DNA of 64,000 nucleotides. Origin: Massilia pinisoli. GTDB taxonomy: Bacteria; Pseudomonadota; Gammaproteobacteria; Burkholderiales; Burkholderiaceae_D. Numbering within the stretch: position 1 is the first letter of the stretch; each line of letters begins with the position of its first letter. Made by a program: the position numbers and the translations under genes. The stretch is taken from the NCBI RefSeq assembly GCF_024753285.1, contig NZ_JANUGW010000005.1, forward strand, positions 186,001 to 250,000, read 5' to 3'. Positions 7,981-19,217 of the stretch are shown piece by piece. The notes beneath the pieces were generated by a model, which worked only from the letters and a program-made list of their open reading frames with translations, did no database searches and was not told the DNA's origin.

Positions 7981-9870
7981 TCACAGGTTCACGCCGAAGG
8001 CGCGCGCGAGGTTCGTCACGTCGAGCGAGCCGAGGCCCGTCGCCGGATTGAACGTGCTTGTGCTCTTGTAGTACAGGTTCGTGCCCGCCGTGATGGCGCG
8101 GAACGGCGACTTGGCGCCGTAGCCATAGGTCTTGAACGCGCCGTACAGCTTCGGATGCAACGGCCCCAGCCGGCTGTTCGTGCCCGCGGCGATCAAGGTG
8201 AAGATGCCGTTCAGCTGCGGCGCCACGAAGCTCGTGCCGCCGTTGCCCGCGCCCCACTGCCCTTCGAAATAGACGAGGTAGCCGCTGTACGGGTCCGCGT
8301 TCAGCGACACGTCCGGCAGGTTGCGTCCGGGGGCGCCCGGCGGCAGGTCGATCAGGTCTTCGTACCCCGAACCCGGGTCGCCGACCAGCGACGCCTTGCA
8401 GTACAGGCTTTGCGCCGCGGCGCTCGTCATCACGCCCGCGAGCGCGTTCTGGTAGCCGGGCCGCGCGAAGTCGACGCTGACGCCGCCGCCGCCGCCCACC
8501 GGGAAGTAGTTCGTGTAGTACGTGGCCTGGCCATAGTATTGCGTGATGTAGTTGCGCAGGTAGTCCCAGCCCCAGGCGCGCTCGGTCGGGATCGTGATCG
8601 TGCCGTAGCGGTGGACCTGCGTGTGCGGCAAGGTCGTGCCGCCGGCGGCGAGGACCGCCGTGTCGGACGCCGGGTGGTCCGCCGACAGCAACGTGGTGCA
8701 GTCGGGATACGGGAAGTTGCGGTTGATGTCGAACGCACCGGCATCGCCCGAGGCGGCGATCACGGGAATGCCCTGCAATGCGGCCTGCAGGAATACCTTG
8801 TGGAACGCCTCCAGGTCTGCGGCGGTGTTGTAGATCTCGGCCGCGCCCCAGCTCACGGACAGGGTGTCGACGATGTTGTCGTCGATCGCTGCGGCGAACA
8901 TGTCGAGGAAGCCGTTGCCGCTGTTCGGCGCGAGGTACACGCGCATGTTGGCGCCCGGGGCCACGCCGCCCGACTGCTCGACGTCGAGCGTCGTCTCGCC
9001 GGCACCGTCGCTGCCCGGGCCGTCGTCCGGCAGCGGCCCGCCGTCGACGAGCACGTCCGTGATGCGGTTCGGCGCCACCGGTAGCCCCAGCGCATTCCAG
9101 TAGCCGTACGCGTCGGACTGGCGGTAGCCGGCCAGGGTGGCGATGCCGATCGTCTTGCCCGTGCCCGTCACGCCGGCCGCGTACAGCGGTGTCACGTTGT
9201 ACTTGGCGGCGAGGTCCAGCACCGTGTATTCGCCCGGCAGCGATGCCGGCGTGGCGTTCGGCGTCGGGATGCGGGTAGGCACCAGCTTCGCTTCGGCGGC
9301 CGACGGGCCCGTCGCGGGCTGCCGGACGACGTTGCTGCGGAATAGCGGCCGGCCGTCCAGGCCGTGCACGGACTTCACGATACCGGCCAGGTTGGCGGGC
9401 ACGGCGGTCGCGCCCGCGGGCGCCTCGTACGCGCGGCCCTGCGCCTGGTAGGCGTGGATGGGGCTGCCGAACACGGCGGCGAGCTGCGCATTCGTGCCGC
9501 GCGCGGAAATCAGCAGGTTGTTCGCATAGACCTTCGTCACCGTCAGGCCCTGCGCCTTCAGGAAGTTGACGACCTGGGCGACGGTGGCGGCGTCCTGGCC
9601 GTACAAGCTGCCGACCTGGGCCGGCGTCAGGAATGTACGGTAGTTGGGGCTGGCGGGATCGGCGAGCGACGCGACATGGGCTTCCATGGCGGCGAGGTTC
9701 TTGACGGCCAGCGACAGCGTGATCTGCCGCGTTTCGGACTGGGGCGCGAGCCCGAGATCGACGATGCGCGCGTCTTTATCGACGTGGAACTGGGTGGATG
9801 TCGTGGCGCCGTAAGCCAGCGAACTGGTCAACACACCGATGGCAACGGTAATTGCAGTGAGCGTTTTCAA
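7981..9870 (-). CDS. S53 family serine-carboxyl peptidase (sedolisin/kumamolisin type), secreted
   Basis: This is a predicted secreted acid-active endopeptidase made as a pro-enzyme. A TTG at 9870 is preferred as start because AGGGAG precedes it and it yields a normal signal peptide (MKTLTAITVAIGVLTSSLAYGA); the longer frame to 9966 puts 32 unusual residues in front. A pro-kumamolisin activation domain spans about residues 30-180, and the catalytic domain follows. The sedolisin residues are visible: Glu292 and Asp296 in GETTLDVEQ, oxyanion Asp376 in AASGDAG and nucleophile Ser547 in GGTSFVAPQ. Length (629) fits the family. Confidence 0.9.
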   Translation of the reverse strand: MKTLTAITVAIGVLTSSLAYGATTSTQFHVDKDARIVDLGLAPQSETRQITLSLAVKNLAAMEAHVASLADPASPNYRTFLTPAQVGSLYGQDAATVAQVVNFLKAQGLTVTKVYANNLLISARGTNAQLAAVFGSPIHAYQAQGRAYEAPAGATAVPANLAGIVKSVHGLDGRPLFRSNVVRQPATGPSAAEAKLVPTRIPTPNATPASLPGEYTVLDLAAKYNVTPLYAAGVTGTGKTIGIATLAGYRQSDAYGYWNALGLPVAPNRITDVLVDGGPLPDDGPGSDGAGETTLDVEQSGGVAPGANMRVYLAPNSGNGFLDMFAAAIDDNIVDTLSVSWGAAEIYNTAADLEAFHKVFLQAALQGIPVIAASGDAGAFDINRNFPYPDCTTLLSADHPASDTAVLAAGGTTLPHTQVHRYGTITIPTERAWGWDYLRNYITQYYGQATYYTNYFPVGGGGGVSVDFARPGYQNALAGVMTSAAAQSLYCKASLVGDPGSGYEDLIDLPPGAPGRNLPDVSLNADPYSGYLVYFEGQWGAGNGGTSFVAPQLNGIFTLIAAGTNSRLGPLHPKLYGAFKTYGYGAKSPFRAITAGTNLYYKSTSTFNPATGLGSLDVTNLARAFGVNL

Positions 9871-10056
9871 TGCGGACTCCCTGATGGTTGTTGGACGTCT
9901 GCCCGCATGGGGCAGACCATCGACCATCAAGCAAGCCGTATGCCATTTTCTGTAACCAAGAGTCATTTCCTCAATTAATCAAAAGCTTGTCATCCTCCTG
10001 TCACATTGTTTGTGTCAAAAAATTTGTATTTATGTAAATTTTCTCGACACACAAAT

Positions 10057-10074
10057 GTTTGATCGCAATCAAAC
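10057..10074 (-). terminator. Short hairpin after the hybrid kinase gene
   Basis: A perfect 7-bp inverted repeat GTTTGAT / ATCAAAC with loop CGCA starts three bases past the kinase stop codon. On the minus strand ATTTGTGTG follows. The stem is AT-rich and the U-tract poor, so termination would be weak. The gap up to 9967 is the most AT-rich stretch of this region and includes a minus-strand TTGACA that may belong to the peptidase promoter. Confidence 0.4.
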
Positions 10075-10077
10075 GAG

Positions 10078-12357
10078 TCACGCCGGCGGTACGGCGCTTT
10101 CGGTGCGGTAGCGCTCCACGAACGCGGCCAGGTCTTTCGAATGGTAGCCTTGCGCCAGTGCGTGCAGGCGGTTCGCGAATGGCGCATACGCGGGATCGAG
10201 CGCCTGCAGGTAGCTGGCGCGCTCGCGGATCTTGCGCATGTTGCCGATCCGCGCCAGCTGCCACAACACCTCGATCTCCTGGGCCGGCGGGACGACGAGC
10301 GCCGCGTCGTCCTCGTCCTCGGCGGCGTGCGGTTCCGGCGCGGGCAGCCCGGCGATCCACGTCAGCGCGAGCTGCGTGCCGATGGTGCGCAGCAGGACGT
10401 CGTGCTCGACGGGCTTGGCGAGGAACGCGTCGACACCGGCGTCGACGCTGCGCGCCTCGTCGTCGCGGCCGGCGCTGGCGGCGACGGCGATGATCGGGAT
10501 CGTCTTCCACGCCGGCAACTGGCGGATGCGCCGCGTCGTCTCGTTGCCGTCGAGGACAGGCATCATGACGTCCATCACGATCAGGTCGGGCTTGAAGCTG
10601 TCGAGCACGACGAGGCACTCCATGCCGTTCTCGGCCGCGGCGACGACGAACCCGAGGTCTTGCAGCAGGCTCATCACCATCGCGCGGTTCTGCGGGACGT
10701 CGTCGACGACCAGCACGCGCTTGCGTTCGCCTTCATAGCCCACGATGGCGCGCATCGACGGCTGCGTGGCGGGGGTGCCTGTCGCGACCGGCAGGGCCAG
10801 TTCGAACGCGAACGTGCTCCCCTTGCCCGGCTGGCTCGCCACCGTGATGGTGCCGCCCATCAGGCGCACAAGTTGCTGGCTGATGGCCAGGCCGAGGCCC
10901 GTGCCGCCCTCGCGCCGGCGGGCGTCGGCCACCTGCTCGAACGGGTGGAACAGGCGGCCGACCTGAGGCGCGCTCATGCCGATGCCGCTGTCGGCCACTT
11001 CGAAGCGCAGGCGCGCGATCGCGTCACTGCCATGCCCGTTCGCACCGTCGCCCGGCGGTGCCGGCAGCACGCGCAACGACACCGTGCCCTGATCAGTGAA
11101 TTTCACCGCATTGCCCAACAGGTTCAACAGCACTTGGCGCAGGCGCGTCTCGTCGACCGTCACCGCGGCCGGCAGGTCGGGCGCCGGTTCGTAGTGGAAC
11201 GCGAGCCCTTTTTCCTCGGCCTTCACGCGCATGATGTCGACGACAACTTGAAGGAAGGTGCCGAGATGGATGGCGATGGGATGCAGCACCATCTTGCCGG
11301 CCTCGACGCGCGCCAGGTCGAGGATGTCGTTGATCAAGGTGAGCAGGTGCTGGCCGCTCTCGTGGATCGTGGCGAGGCCGACGGCCTGCCGTTCGTTCAA
11401 CTGGTGCCGGTCGCGCCGCAGCAGCTGCGCATAGCCGATGATGGCGTTCAGCGGGGTACGCAGTTCATGGCTCATCTGTGCGAGGAAATTGCTGCGCTGG
11501 CGCGCCAGCCCGACGGCCTCCGCGAGCGCCTCCTCGCGCGCCGCCTCGGCCGCCTTGCGTTCCCGGTCGACGGTGGCCAGGTGCTCGAGCCGCGAGTTAC
11601 TGGCGGACAGGCCCGCCCGGTAGTGCAGCAGCCCCTGCGCCAGGCCGACGAGTCCTGAGGCGATCCACGCGATCACGAGCCCCGCGAGCAAGGCGGTCTT
11701 CGAGATCCATTTGCCGCGGAACCGCAGGGAGCGCAGCTCGATCGTGATCGATTGGCCCGGCGGGATGGCGGCCGTCGATATCTCCGCGACCGTCACGTGG
11801 TCGAGCCGCGGATAGGTCTTGGACAGCGGCACCTTGTACAACGTGCGCCACCAATCCGCCGTGCGCAATACGTTCATGGGGATGCTGAACCTGGGCTGGG
11901 CGGGCAGCTCGATCTCGGCAATGTTGTAGCGCTGCGAATTCCACTCGCCCGGCCTGAAAAACTCCGGTTCGAAATTCAGCAGGTTAAGGTTGACAATGGG
12001 AGGCGTGCGGCCCGTATAGCGCAGGTCGAACTCGATCGTGTCGAAGCGGGACAGGTCCACGCCCTTGCCCGGTTCGCCCAGCAGGAACTGCAACTTGCAA
12101 AACGGGTACGAGGCGCGCGCCCGCAACTCGCAATGCATGACGATGGCATCCGGCCTCACGACGACCGAGCCGACGGAATTGCCGTGCAGCTCGCGCCGAT
12201 CGTCGGCGACCATGACCCCATGCGGCTGGCGGGGCGAAATCTCGATCGTACGGATCATCCCGAAGTGCTGCCAGAGCAGCAAGGCCGGGGTCGCCAGCAG
12301 CAAGGCGATCACCACGTAATAGCTGAGCGCCGTCGGACGGGAGAGCGACAGATTCAT
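10078..12357 (-). CDS. Membrane-bound hybrid sensor histidine kinase / response regulator
   Basis: The 759-residue kinase starts at the ATG at 12357; a longer open frame upstream is out of family. An N-terminal TM helix (about 12-32) and a second (about 221-244) bracket a periplasmic sensor domain of unknown ligand. A coiled coil leads to HisKA with His297 in SHELRTPL, then HATPase_c with the N box NLLGNAVKF and G boxes DSGIGM and GGTGLGL. A receiver domain (547-660) follows with phospho-acceptor Asp596 in IVMDVMMP. The last 90 residues are a helical domain common at the end of such hybrids. No partner response regulator is adjacent, so the output is unknown. Confidence 0.93.
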   Translation of the reverse strand: MNLSLSRPTALSYYVVIALLLATPALLLWQHFGMIRTIEISPRQPHGVMVADDRRELHGNSVGSVVVRPDAIVMHCELRARASYPFCKLQFLLGEPGKGVDLSRFDTIEFDLRYTGRTPPIVNLNLLNFEPEFFRPGEWNSQRYNIAEIELPAQPRFSIPMNVLRTADWWRTLYKVPLSKTYPRLDHVTVAEISTAAIPPGQSITIELRSLRFRGKWISKTALLAGLVIAWIASGLVGLAQGLLHYRAGLSASNSRLEHLATVDRERKAAEAAREEALAEAVGLARQRSNFLAQMSHELRTPLNAIIGYAQLLRRDRHQLNERQAVGLATIHESGQHLLTLINDILDLARVEAGKMVLHPIAIHLGTFLQVVVDIMRVKAEEKGLAFHYEPAPDLPAAVTVDETRLRQVLLNLLGNAVKFTDQGTVSLRVLPAPPGDGANGHGSDAIARLRFEVADSGIGMSAPQVGRLFHPFEQVADARRREGGTGLGLAISQQLVRLMGGTITVASQPGKGSTFAFELALPVATGTPATQPSMRAIVGYEGERKRVLVVDDVPQNRAMVMSLLQDLGFVVAAAENGMECLVVLDSFKPDLIVMDVMMPVLDGNETTRRIRQLPAWKTIPIIAVAASAGRDDEARSVDAGVDAFLAKPVEHDVLLRTIGTQLALTWIAGLPAPEPHAAEDEDDAALVVPPAQEIEVLWQLARIGNMRKIRERASYLQALDPAYAPFANRLHALAQGYHSKDLAAFVERYRTESAVPPA

Positions 12358-12446
12358 GTGCAGGCCAATCGTTTCTAAGGCGGGGAATCCGGCTGGGAAT
12401 TCCAGTATATACCGAAGAAGTGTCCGATCAGCCAACATCGGCGCCG

Positions 12447-13691
12447 TCAGCCGGCCAGCCGGCGCGCGGCGCCGCCCAGCAGGCGGTCGACGGCCTCGCG
12501 CACGCCGTCTTCGCGCGCCATCGCCTGCCCGACGCGGCGCGCGTTGTCGCGCAGCGCGGGCGCCGACGCGGCCGCGACGGCGTGCGCGAGGCGATCGCCG
12601 TCGAGCCGCATGGCCGGACACGTCACGGCGATCCCCCGCTCGCCCGTCCGCCGGGCCCAGAAGAACTGGTCGCCGGCGAACGGCACGACGACGGACGGCA
12701 CGCCCGCCCGCGCGGCCGCGTGGCTGGTCCCGGCGCCGCCATGGTGCACGGCGAGCGCCGTGCGCGGGAACAGCCAGTCGTGCGGCGTGTCGCCCAGCGC
12801 GAACACGCCCTCCGGCAGCCGGGCCGGATCGATGCCGCTCCAGCCCGGATGGAACAGCACGCGCCGCTCCGCTGCCACGGCCGTGACGGCATCGACGAGC
12901 GTCGCCTGGTCGACACCCGCCATGCTGCCGAAGCCGATGTAGACGGGTGCCGGCCCGGCCGCGAGAAAGTCCAGCAAGGCCTGTTGGGGCCGCCAGTCTT
13001 CCCGCGCCGGCAGATGCCACGCGCCCGTGAGTTCCGCGTTCGCGGGCCAGTCGGCAGGACGCGCCAGCAACGTGGGCGAGCAGCCGTACAGCATCGGCAC
13101 GCCGCGCCACGGCCGGCGCCGCGGCGGTGCGCCGAACACGTGGCGGCGCGCGCGGTTCAGTTCGGGGCCGAACATGGACCACGCCATGTGCTCGAACGCG
13201 CGATGCGCGAGCAGGTTGGCCCAGCCCGGCCAGCGGTGCACGGGCAGGAACGGCGGCGCGAACGCGCGCGTGGGCGTCATCGGCCACATGGCGGCGCCGG
13301 CGACGGGGACGCGCAACGCGTCGGCGACGGCGAGGCCGACGAAACCCGCGAGGCCCGAATACACGAGCGCATCGCTGCCCCGCGCCACCGCGCGTGCCGC
13401 TTCCATCCACGGCCCCGTGTTGTCGCGCGCGAGGGCCGCGCAGGCGCGCGTGAGGCGCGTCATGCTGGCGCCGTCCTCGAGCAGCCGGCCGAACGCGCCG
13501 CCGGGCAGGAACGCGGCGCGCATGTCGCCCGCCAGCGCCGTGAAGGGAATGCCGAGGGCCTGCGCATGCGGCGCGCCCGCCACGTCGGCCAGGACGTGCG
13601 CCTCGTGGCCGCGCGCCCTCACTTCACGCGCGAGCGCCAGCAGCGGGCGCGTGTCGCCGTCCGTACCGTAGGTGAGAAAGGTGATCTTCAT
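12447..13691 (-). CDS. GT1-type glycosyltransferase (UDP-glucuronosyl/sterol-glucosyltransferase-like)
   Basis: The 414-residue protein has the two-domain GT-B fold of MGT/sterol glucosyltransferases. The N-terminal acceptor domain opens with ITFLTYGTDGDTRPLLALA, and the C-terminal nucleotide-sugar domain carries PVYIGFGSM and the donor motif ALAVHHGGAGTSHAAARAG followed by PFAGDQFFWA. Similar enzymes glycosylate lipids or small secondary metabolites; the acceptor here is unknown. It lies 69 bp downstream of the AraC gene on the same strand and may be controlled by it. Confidence 0.88.
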   Translation of the reverse strand: MKITFLTYGTDGDTRPLLALAREVRARGHEAHVLADVAGAPHAQALGIPFTALAGDMRAAFLPGGAFGRLLEDGASMTRLTRACAALARDNTGPWMEAARAVARGSDALVYSGLAGFVGLAVADALRVPVAGAAMWPMTPTRAFAPPFLPVHRWPGWANLLAHRAFEHMAWSMFGPELNRARRHVFGAPPRRRPWRGVPMLYGCSPTLLARPADWPANAELTGAWHLPAREDWRPQQALLDFLAAGPAPVYIGFGSMAGVDQATLVDAVTAVAAERRVLFHPGWSGIDPARLPEGVFALGDTPHDWLFPRTALAVHHGGAGTSHAAARAGVPSVVVPFAGDQFFWARRTGERGIAVTCPAMRLDGDRLAHAVAAASAPALRDNARRVGQAMAREDGVREAVDRLLGGAARRLAG

Positions 13692-13760
13692 CGTCGTGCC
13701 TCGTTCGGAAAGGCACGATTCTGGCCGGCGGCGCGGCGGCCGGCTTGAACAAACCCGACA

Positions 13761-14597
13761 TCAGAGCCGATACGGCCAGTACTCGCGGTCGGTATCGATG
13801 TGCGTTTCCAGTCGCGACGGCGGCAAGCCCGCGAGCTGGCGCAGTTCGCGCGCCATGTGGGCCTGGTCGGCATAGCCAAGTTCGGCAGCGAGGTCCGCGA
13901 GCGTGCGCGCGGGCGCCTGCGGGTCGCGCAGCGCGTACACGGCCGCGTTCATCCGCTGCAGGCGGCGCGCCTGCGCGGGACTCAGGCCGACATGGGCGCG
14001 GTACTGACGCTGCGCCTGGCGCTCGCCCACGCCAAGTGCTTCTCCGAGCGCGGGCACGGTGGCGGCGCCGTCCGGCGCGGCGATGCGGCGCAGGCTGGCG
14101 CCCAGCGCCGGATCCCAGCGGCCGCGCACGGCACGCCAGCGCGCACACAGGTCCGCTTCGACCCACGCCAGCTGCGTGGCATCGTCGGCGCACGCGCGCA
14201 GCGCCTGCGGCCACGTGGCCCAGCCGGCATCGAGCAAGTCGTCGGCGGGGTCGTTGCGGTCTTGCAGGGCGGCTGGTGCGAGTCCCGTCAACAAGGCGAA
14301 CGCGTCGGGATACAGCAGCACGCCCAGCGAGCGCAGCGGCGCCAGCGACAGCGACGCGACGGGCCGCGTGCGCGGTCCGGACACGGACCAGTCGGCCATC
14401 GCCCGCAGTTCGCCCATATCGTCCGGCAGCGCGACGGCGCCTTGCGCGAAGAACGTGAGGCTGCAGTACACCATCGCCGGGAACCGGTTCAGGTGCGGCT
14501 GCGCGGGCGGCCACGGCTCGTCCACGGTCGAATAGAAGCCGATGCCGTGCACGGCCTCGGTCAGCTCTCCCTGCGGCGTGTGCATCCAGGCGTGCAT
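13761..14597 (-). CDS. AraC-family transcriptional regulator
   Basis: The 278-residue protein ends in an AraC/XylS-type double HTH (about 170-265): ALGEALGVGERQAQRQYRAH, the FxxxxGLSPxQxxR-like GLSPAQARRLQRMNAA, then LADLAAELGYADQAHMAREL. The N-terminal part resembles the ligand domain found with DUF6597-type AraC regulators, but no effector can be named. No good ribosome binding site precedes the first ATG, and a second in-frame ATG lies four codons later. It sits 16 bp after the FKBP gene and 69 bp before the glycosyltransferase. Confidence 0.87.
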   Translation of the reverse strand: MHAWMHTPQGELTEAVHGIGFYSTVDEPWPPAQPHLNRFPAMVYCSLTFFAQGAVALPDDMGELRAMADWSVSGPRTRPVASLSLAPLRSLGVLLYPDAFALLTGLAPAALQDRNDPADDLLDAGWATWPQALRACADDATQLAWVEADLCARWRAVRGRWDPALGASLRRIAAPDGAATVPALGEALGVGERQAQRQYRAHVGLSPAQARRLQRMNAAVYALRDPQAPARTLADLAAELGYADQAHMARELRQLAGLPPSRLETHIDTDREYWPYRL

Positions 14598-14613
14598 GGT
14601 CGCCGCGGCGGAC

Positions 14614-15066
14614 TTACTGCACGTCGAGCAGTTCGACGTCGAAGATCAGGTTCGCGTTGGGCGGGATCGGTCCGCCGCCTTCCGCGCCGTAGCCCAGCGC
14701 GGCGGGAATGACGAGCGTGCGCTTGCCGCCCACCTTCATGCCGGCGACGCCCTGGTCCCAGCCGGGGATGACCATGCCGCTGCCGAGCTGGAACGTGAAC
14801 GGCTTGCGGCCGACGGAGCTGTCGAACTGCTCGCCGTGGTGCTGGGGCGCGTCCGGCAGGTACAGCCAGCCCGTGTAGTTGACGGTGACGTGTTTGCCGG
14901 GCGTCGCTTCCGCGCCCGTGCCGGCCGTGGTGTCGATCTTCTGGAAGGCGATGGCGGACGTGTCGGCCTTGGCGGGCGCGGACGGCGCTTCTTCGCGGCG
15001 CTTGCAGGCAGCCAGCGACAGGGTGAGCGCGAGGCCGAGGGCAGCGGCGCGGAGCATTGTGTTCAT
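14614..15066 (-). CDS. FKBP-type peptidyl-prolyl cis-trans isomerase, lipoprotein
   Basis: This predicted lipid-anchored periplasmic foldase has 150 residues. A lipoprotein signal ends with SLAA-C at Cys21, followed by a charged linker. The FKBP domain (about 55-150) shows VTVNYTGWLY, FDSSVGRKPFTFQLG, VIPGWDQGVAGMKVG and LGYGAEGGGPIPPNANLIFD, which hold the conserved aromatic pocket residues. It forms a close minus-strand run with marC (19 bp upstream) and the AraC gene (16 bp downstream). Confidence 0.93.
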   Translation of the reverse strand: MNTMLRAAALGLALTLSLAACKRREEAPSAPAKADTSAIAFQKIDTTAGTGAEATPGKHVTVNYTGWLYLPDAPQHHGEQFDSSVGRKPFTFQLGSGMVIPGWDQGVAGMKVGGKRTLVIPAALGYGAEGGGPIPPNANLIFDVELLDVQ

Positions 15067-15085
15067 GGTTGGATCCTTGTGAAAG

Positions 15086-15682
15086 TCAGAGGGTCTTGAC
15101 GAAGGCGCGTACGCCGCCCAGCAGCATCTCGATCGACATCGCCGTGAGGATCAGGCCCATCAGGCGCTCGAACGCCGTCATGACATGCGTGCCGAGCAGG
15201 TTCTGCAGGCGCTCGGCGCCGAGGAAGACGACCAGCCAGACGGCGGCGACGGCCGCCAGCGCGGCCACGTGCACGAGCACTTCCTCGATCGAGCCGGAGG
15301 TGAACAGCAGCACGGTCGCCAGCGCCGACGGCCCGGCCAGCGCGGGAATCGCGAGGGGCACGATGAACGGCTCGCCGCCTTCGCTGCGACCGAGCACGCC
15401 GTCGGGATGCGGGAAGATCATGCGGATGGCGATGATCAGCAGGATGACGCTGCCGCCGATGCGCAGCGAGATGTCGGTCAGCTGCAGCGCCGCCAGGAAG
15501 TGGCGGCCGAAGAACATGAAGAGCAGCAGCAGGAGGAAGGCGATCGCGCATTCGCGCACGACGATGCGCGGGCGGCGGGCCGGGGCCACGTCTTTCAGCG
15601 CCGTCACGAACAGGGGGACGTTGCCGAAGGGGTCCGTGACGAGCAGCAGCAGGATGAAGGTCTGGAAGAAGCTCTGGGTCAT
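15086..15682 (-). CDS. MarC family integral membrane protein
   Basis: The 198-residue protein has six hydrophobic segments and the family signatures LLLVTDPFGNVPLFV near the N-terminus and AIPALAGPSALATVL in the middle. MarC/YhgN proteins are inner-membrane proteins of uncertain function, once linked to multiple antibiotic resistance without good support. It is the first gene of the marC-FKBP-araC-glycosyltransferase run. A 150-bp gap holding a palindromic repeat and a terminator separates it from the phosphoribosyltransferase gene. Confidence 0.9.
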   Translation of the reverse strand: MTQSFFQTFILLLLVTDPFGNVPLFVTALKDVAPARRPRIVVRECAIAFLLLLLFMFFGRHFLAALQLTDISLRIGGSVILLIIAIRMIFPHPDGVLGRSEGGEPFIVPLAIPALAGPSALATVLLFTSGSIEEVLVHVAALAAVAAVWLVVFLGAERLQNLLGTHVMTAFERLMGLILTAMSIEMLLGGVRAFVKTL

Positions 15683-15731
15683 GGGCGTTGTTATTGTTCT
15701 TGCGACTCGTCGATATTAACCGATCATTGGA

Positions 15732-15765
15732 TCGTAGGGTGGGCACAGGGGTGCCCACCCTACGA
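15732..15765. repeat. REP-like palindrome, GGGCAC subfamily (copy A)
   Basis: TCGTAGGGTGGGCAC and its exact reverse complement form a 15-bp stem around a 4-base loop AGGG. This is the simplest complete copy of the GGGCAC-armed element found repeatedly in this window. It lies between marC and the phosphoribosyltransferase terminator. Confidence 0.88.
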
Positions 15766-15781
15766 CAGCGCGGCCGCAATG

Positions 15782-15808
15782 AAAAAAGGCGACACTGCTC
15801 GTGTCGCC
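15782..15808 (-). terminator. Terminator of the hisZ-purA-phosphoribosyltransferase transcript
   Basis: On the minus strand GGCGACAC / GTGTCGCC forms an 8-bp stem with a 5-base loop and is followed directly by TTTTTTC. It lies about 24 bases past the phosphoribosyltransferase stop codon. Confidence 0.85.
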
Positions 15809-15832
15809 CTTCTCGTTCGTATCCGCTGCGGA

Positions 15833-16375
15833 TCAGTTCTGCTCGAACTTCTTCAGCCACGACGACAGCTGGTGCGGACGCAGGCCGTCGTAATCCTCGA
15901 ACGGCTGGTGGATCCACGGATTGTGCGGCAGGTCGACCAGGTGGTAGTCCGGCTTGATCGACGACGTGCCCTTGACCCAGATGACGGCCGAACGCACTTC
16001 CGTCACGTCCTGGTAGTTCTGCTGCAGGTGCTCGCGCACGCGCATCAGGGTGACGCCGGAATCGGCCAGGTCGTCGACCAGGAGGATGCGGCCGGCCAGC
16101 GGGCCCTTGGTCATCGTCATGTACTTGGCGATGTCCAGGTCGCCCTGCTTCGTGCCCGCTTCTTCGCGGTACGAGCTGGTCGACAGGATCGCCAGCGGCA
16201 CGTCGAAGATGCGCGAGATCGCGTCGCCCGGGCGCACGCCGCCGCGCGCGAGGCACAGCACCATGTCGAACTTCCAGTTCGATTCGTACACCTTCAGCGC
16301 GAGGCGCTCGATCAGGCGGTTGTATTCATCCCAGGAGACCCACAGGTCCTTGTCGGTCGATGGAGGCGTCGTCAT
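15833..16375 (-). CDS. Phosphoribosyltransferase family protein (Xpt/Gpt-like)
   Basis: The 180-residue type I PRTase-fold protein starts at the ATG at 16375 (MTTPPSTDKDL); longer frames run into purA. The PRPP-binding motif is ILLVDDLADSGVTL, preceded by CLARGGVRPGD and SSYREEAGTK. This type is usually annotated as a hypoxanthine/xanthine/guanine phosphoribosyltransferase and is found beside purA in betaproteobacteria, consistent with purine salvage feeding adenylosuccinate synthesis. The base specificity is inferred from context only. A terminator follows. Confidence 0.88.
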   Translation of the reverse strand: MTTPPSTDKDLWVSWDEYNRLIERLALKVYESNWKFDMVLCLARGGVRPGDAISRIFDVPLAILSTSSYREEAGTKQGDLDIAKYMTMTKGPLAGRILLVDDLADSGVTLMRVREHLQQNYQDVTEVRSAVIWVKGTSSIKPDYHLVDLPHNPWIHQPFEDYDGLRPHQLSSWLKKFEQN

Positions 16376-16451
16376 TTGGAGTATCCCTAGTTTCTGCTTG
16401 TGGCTGACGTCCCGACCGCACGGGTAGCACGGCGGGGACGCTGTTTCGATA

Positions 16452-18919
<2,468 letters not shown>

Positions 18920-19088
18920 GGGCAAAGCGGGTCGGATTATTAAAAGTCGGACAACATTCGGGCAGCACGAGCGCGGCTTTGCACGCGTTCATTCCGCCGA
19001 ATCGACGATTTTAACCGAAAACGCGGGCCGGTTGGCGATGAAACGAATGCCAACGTTGCCGATCATCCACGTAAACGTGCCGTGTCAC

Positions 19089-19217
19089 GTAGGGTGGACG
19101 GGTTCCCCGTCCACGCGTTCAACAACCGTTTGCCCGTCCATTCACGCGGGATTTGAACGCGTGGACGGCCCGTCGGCCGCCGATCGGCACACCGACGGGT
19201 GTAGCCGTCCACCCTAC
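19089..19217. repeat. REP-like composite element, GGACGG subfamily (copy B), overlaps the hflC stop
   Basis: Outer arms GTAGGGTGGACGG (from 19089) and CCGTCCACCCTAC (to 19217) enclose a second inverted repeat, CCGTCCACGCGTTCAA / TTGAACGCGTGGACGG, giving a 129-bp structure that could fold as nested hairpins. The right arm contains the TAG stop codon of hflC (19214-19216). With the flanking unassigned bases from 18920 this fills the roughly 300-bp gap between hisZ and hflC; no promoter for hisZ could be picked with confidence. Confidence 0.87.

Noticed and set aside
12358-13410. N-terminal extension of the membrane hybrid kinase to position 13410
   Set aside because: The extra residues are a shadow of the glycosyltransferase gene; TM helix and start context support the ATG at 12357.
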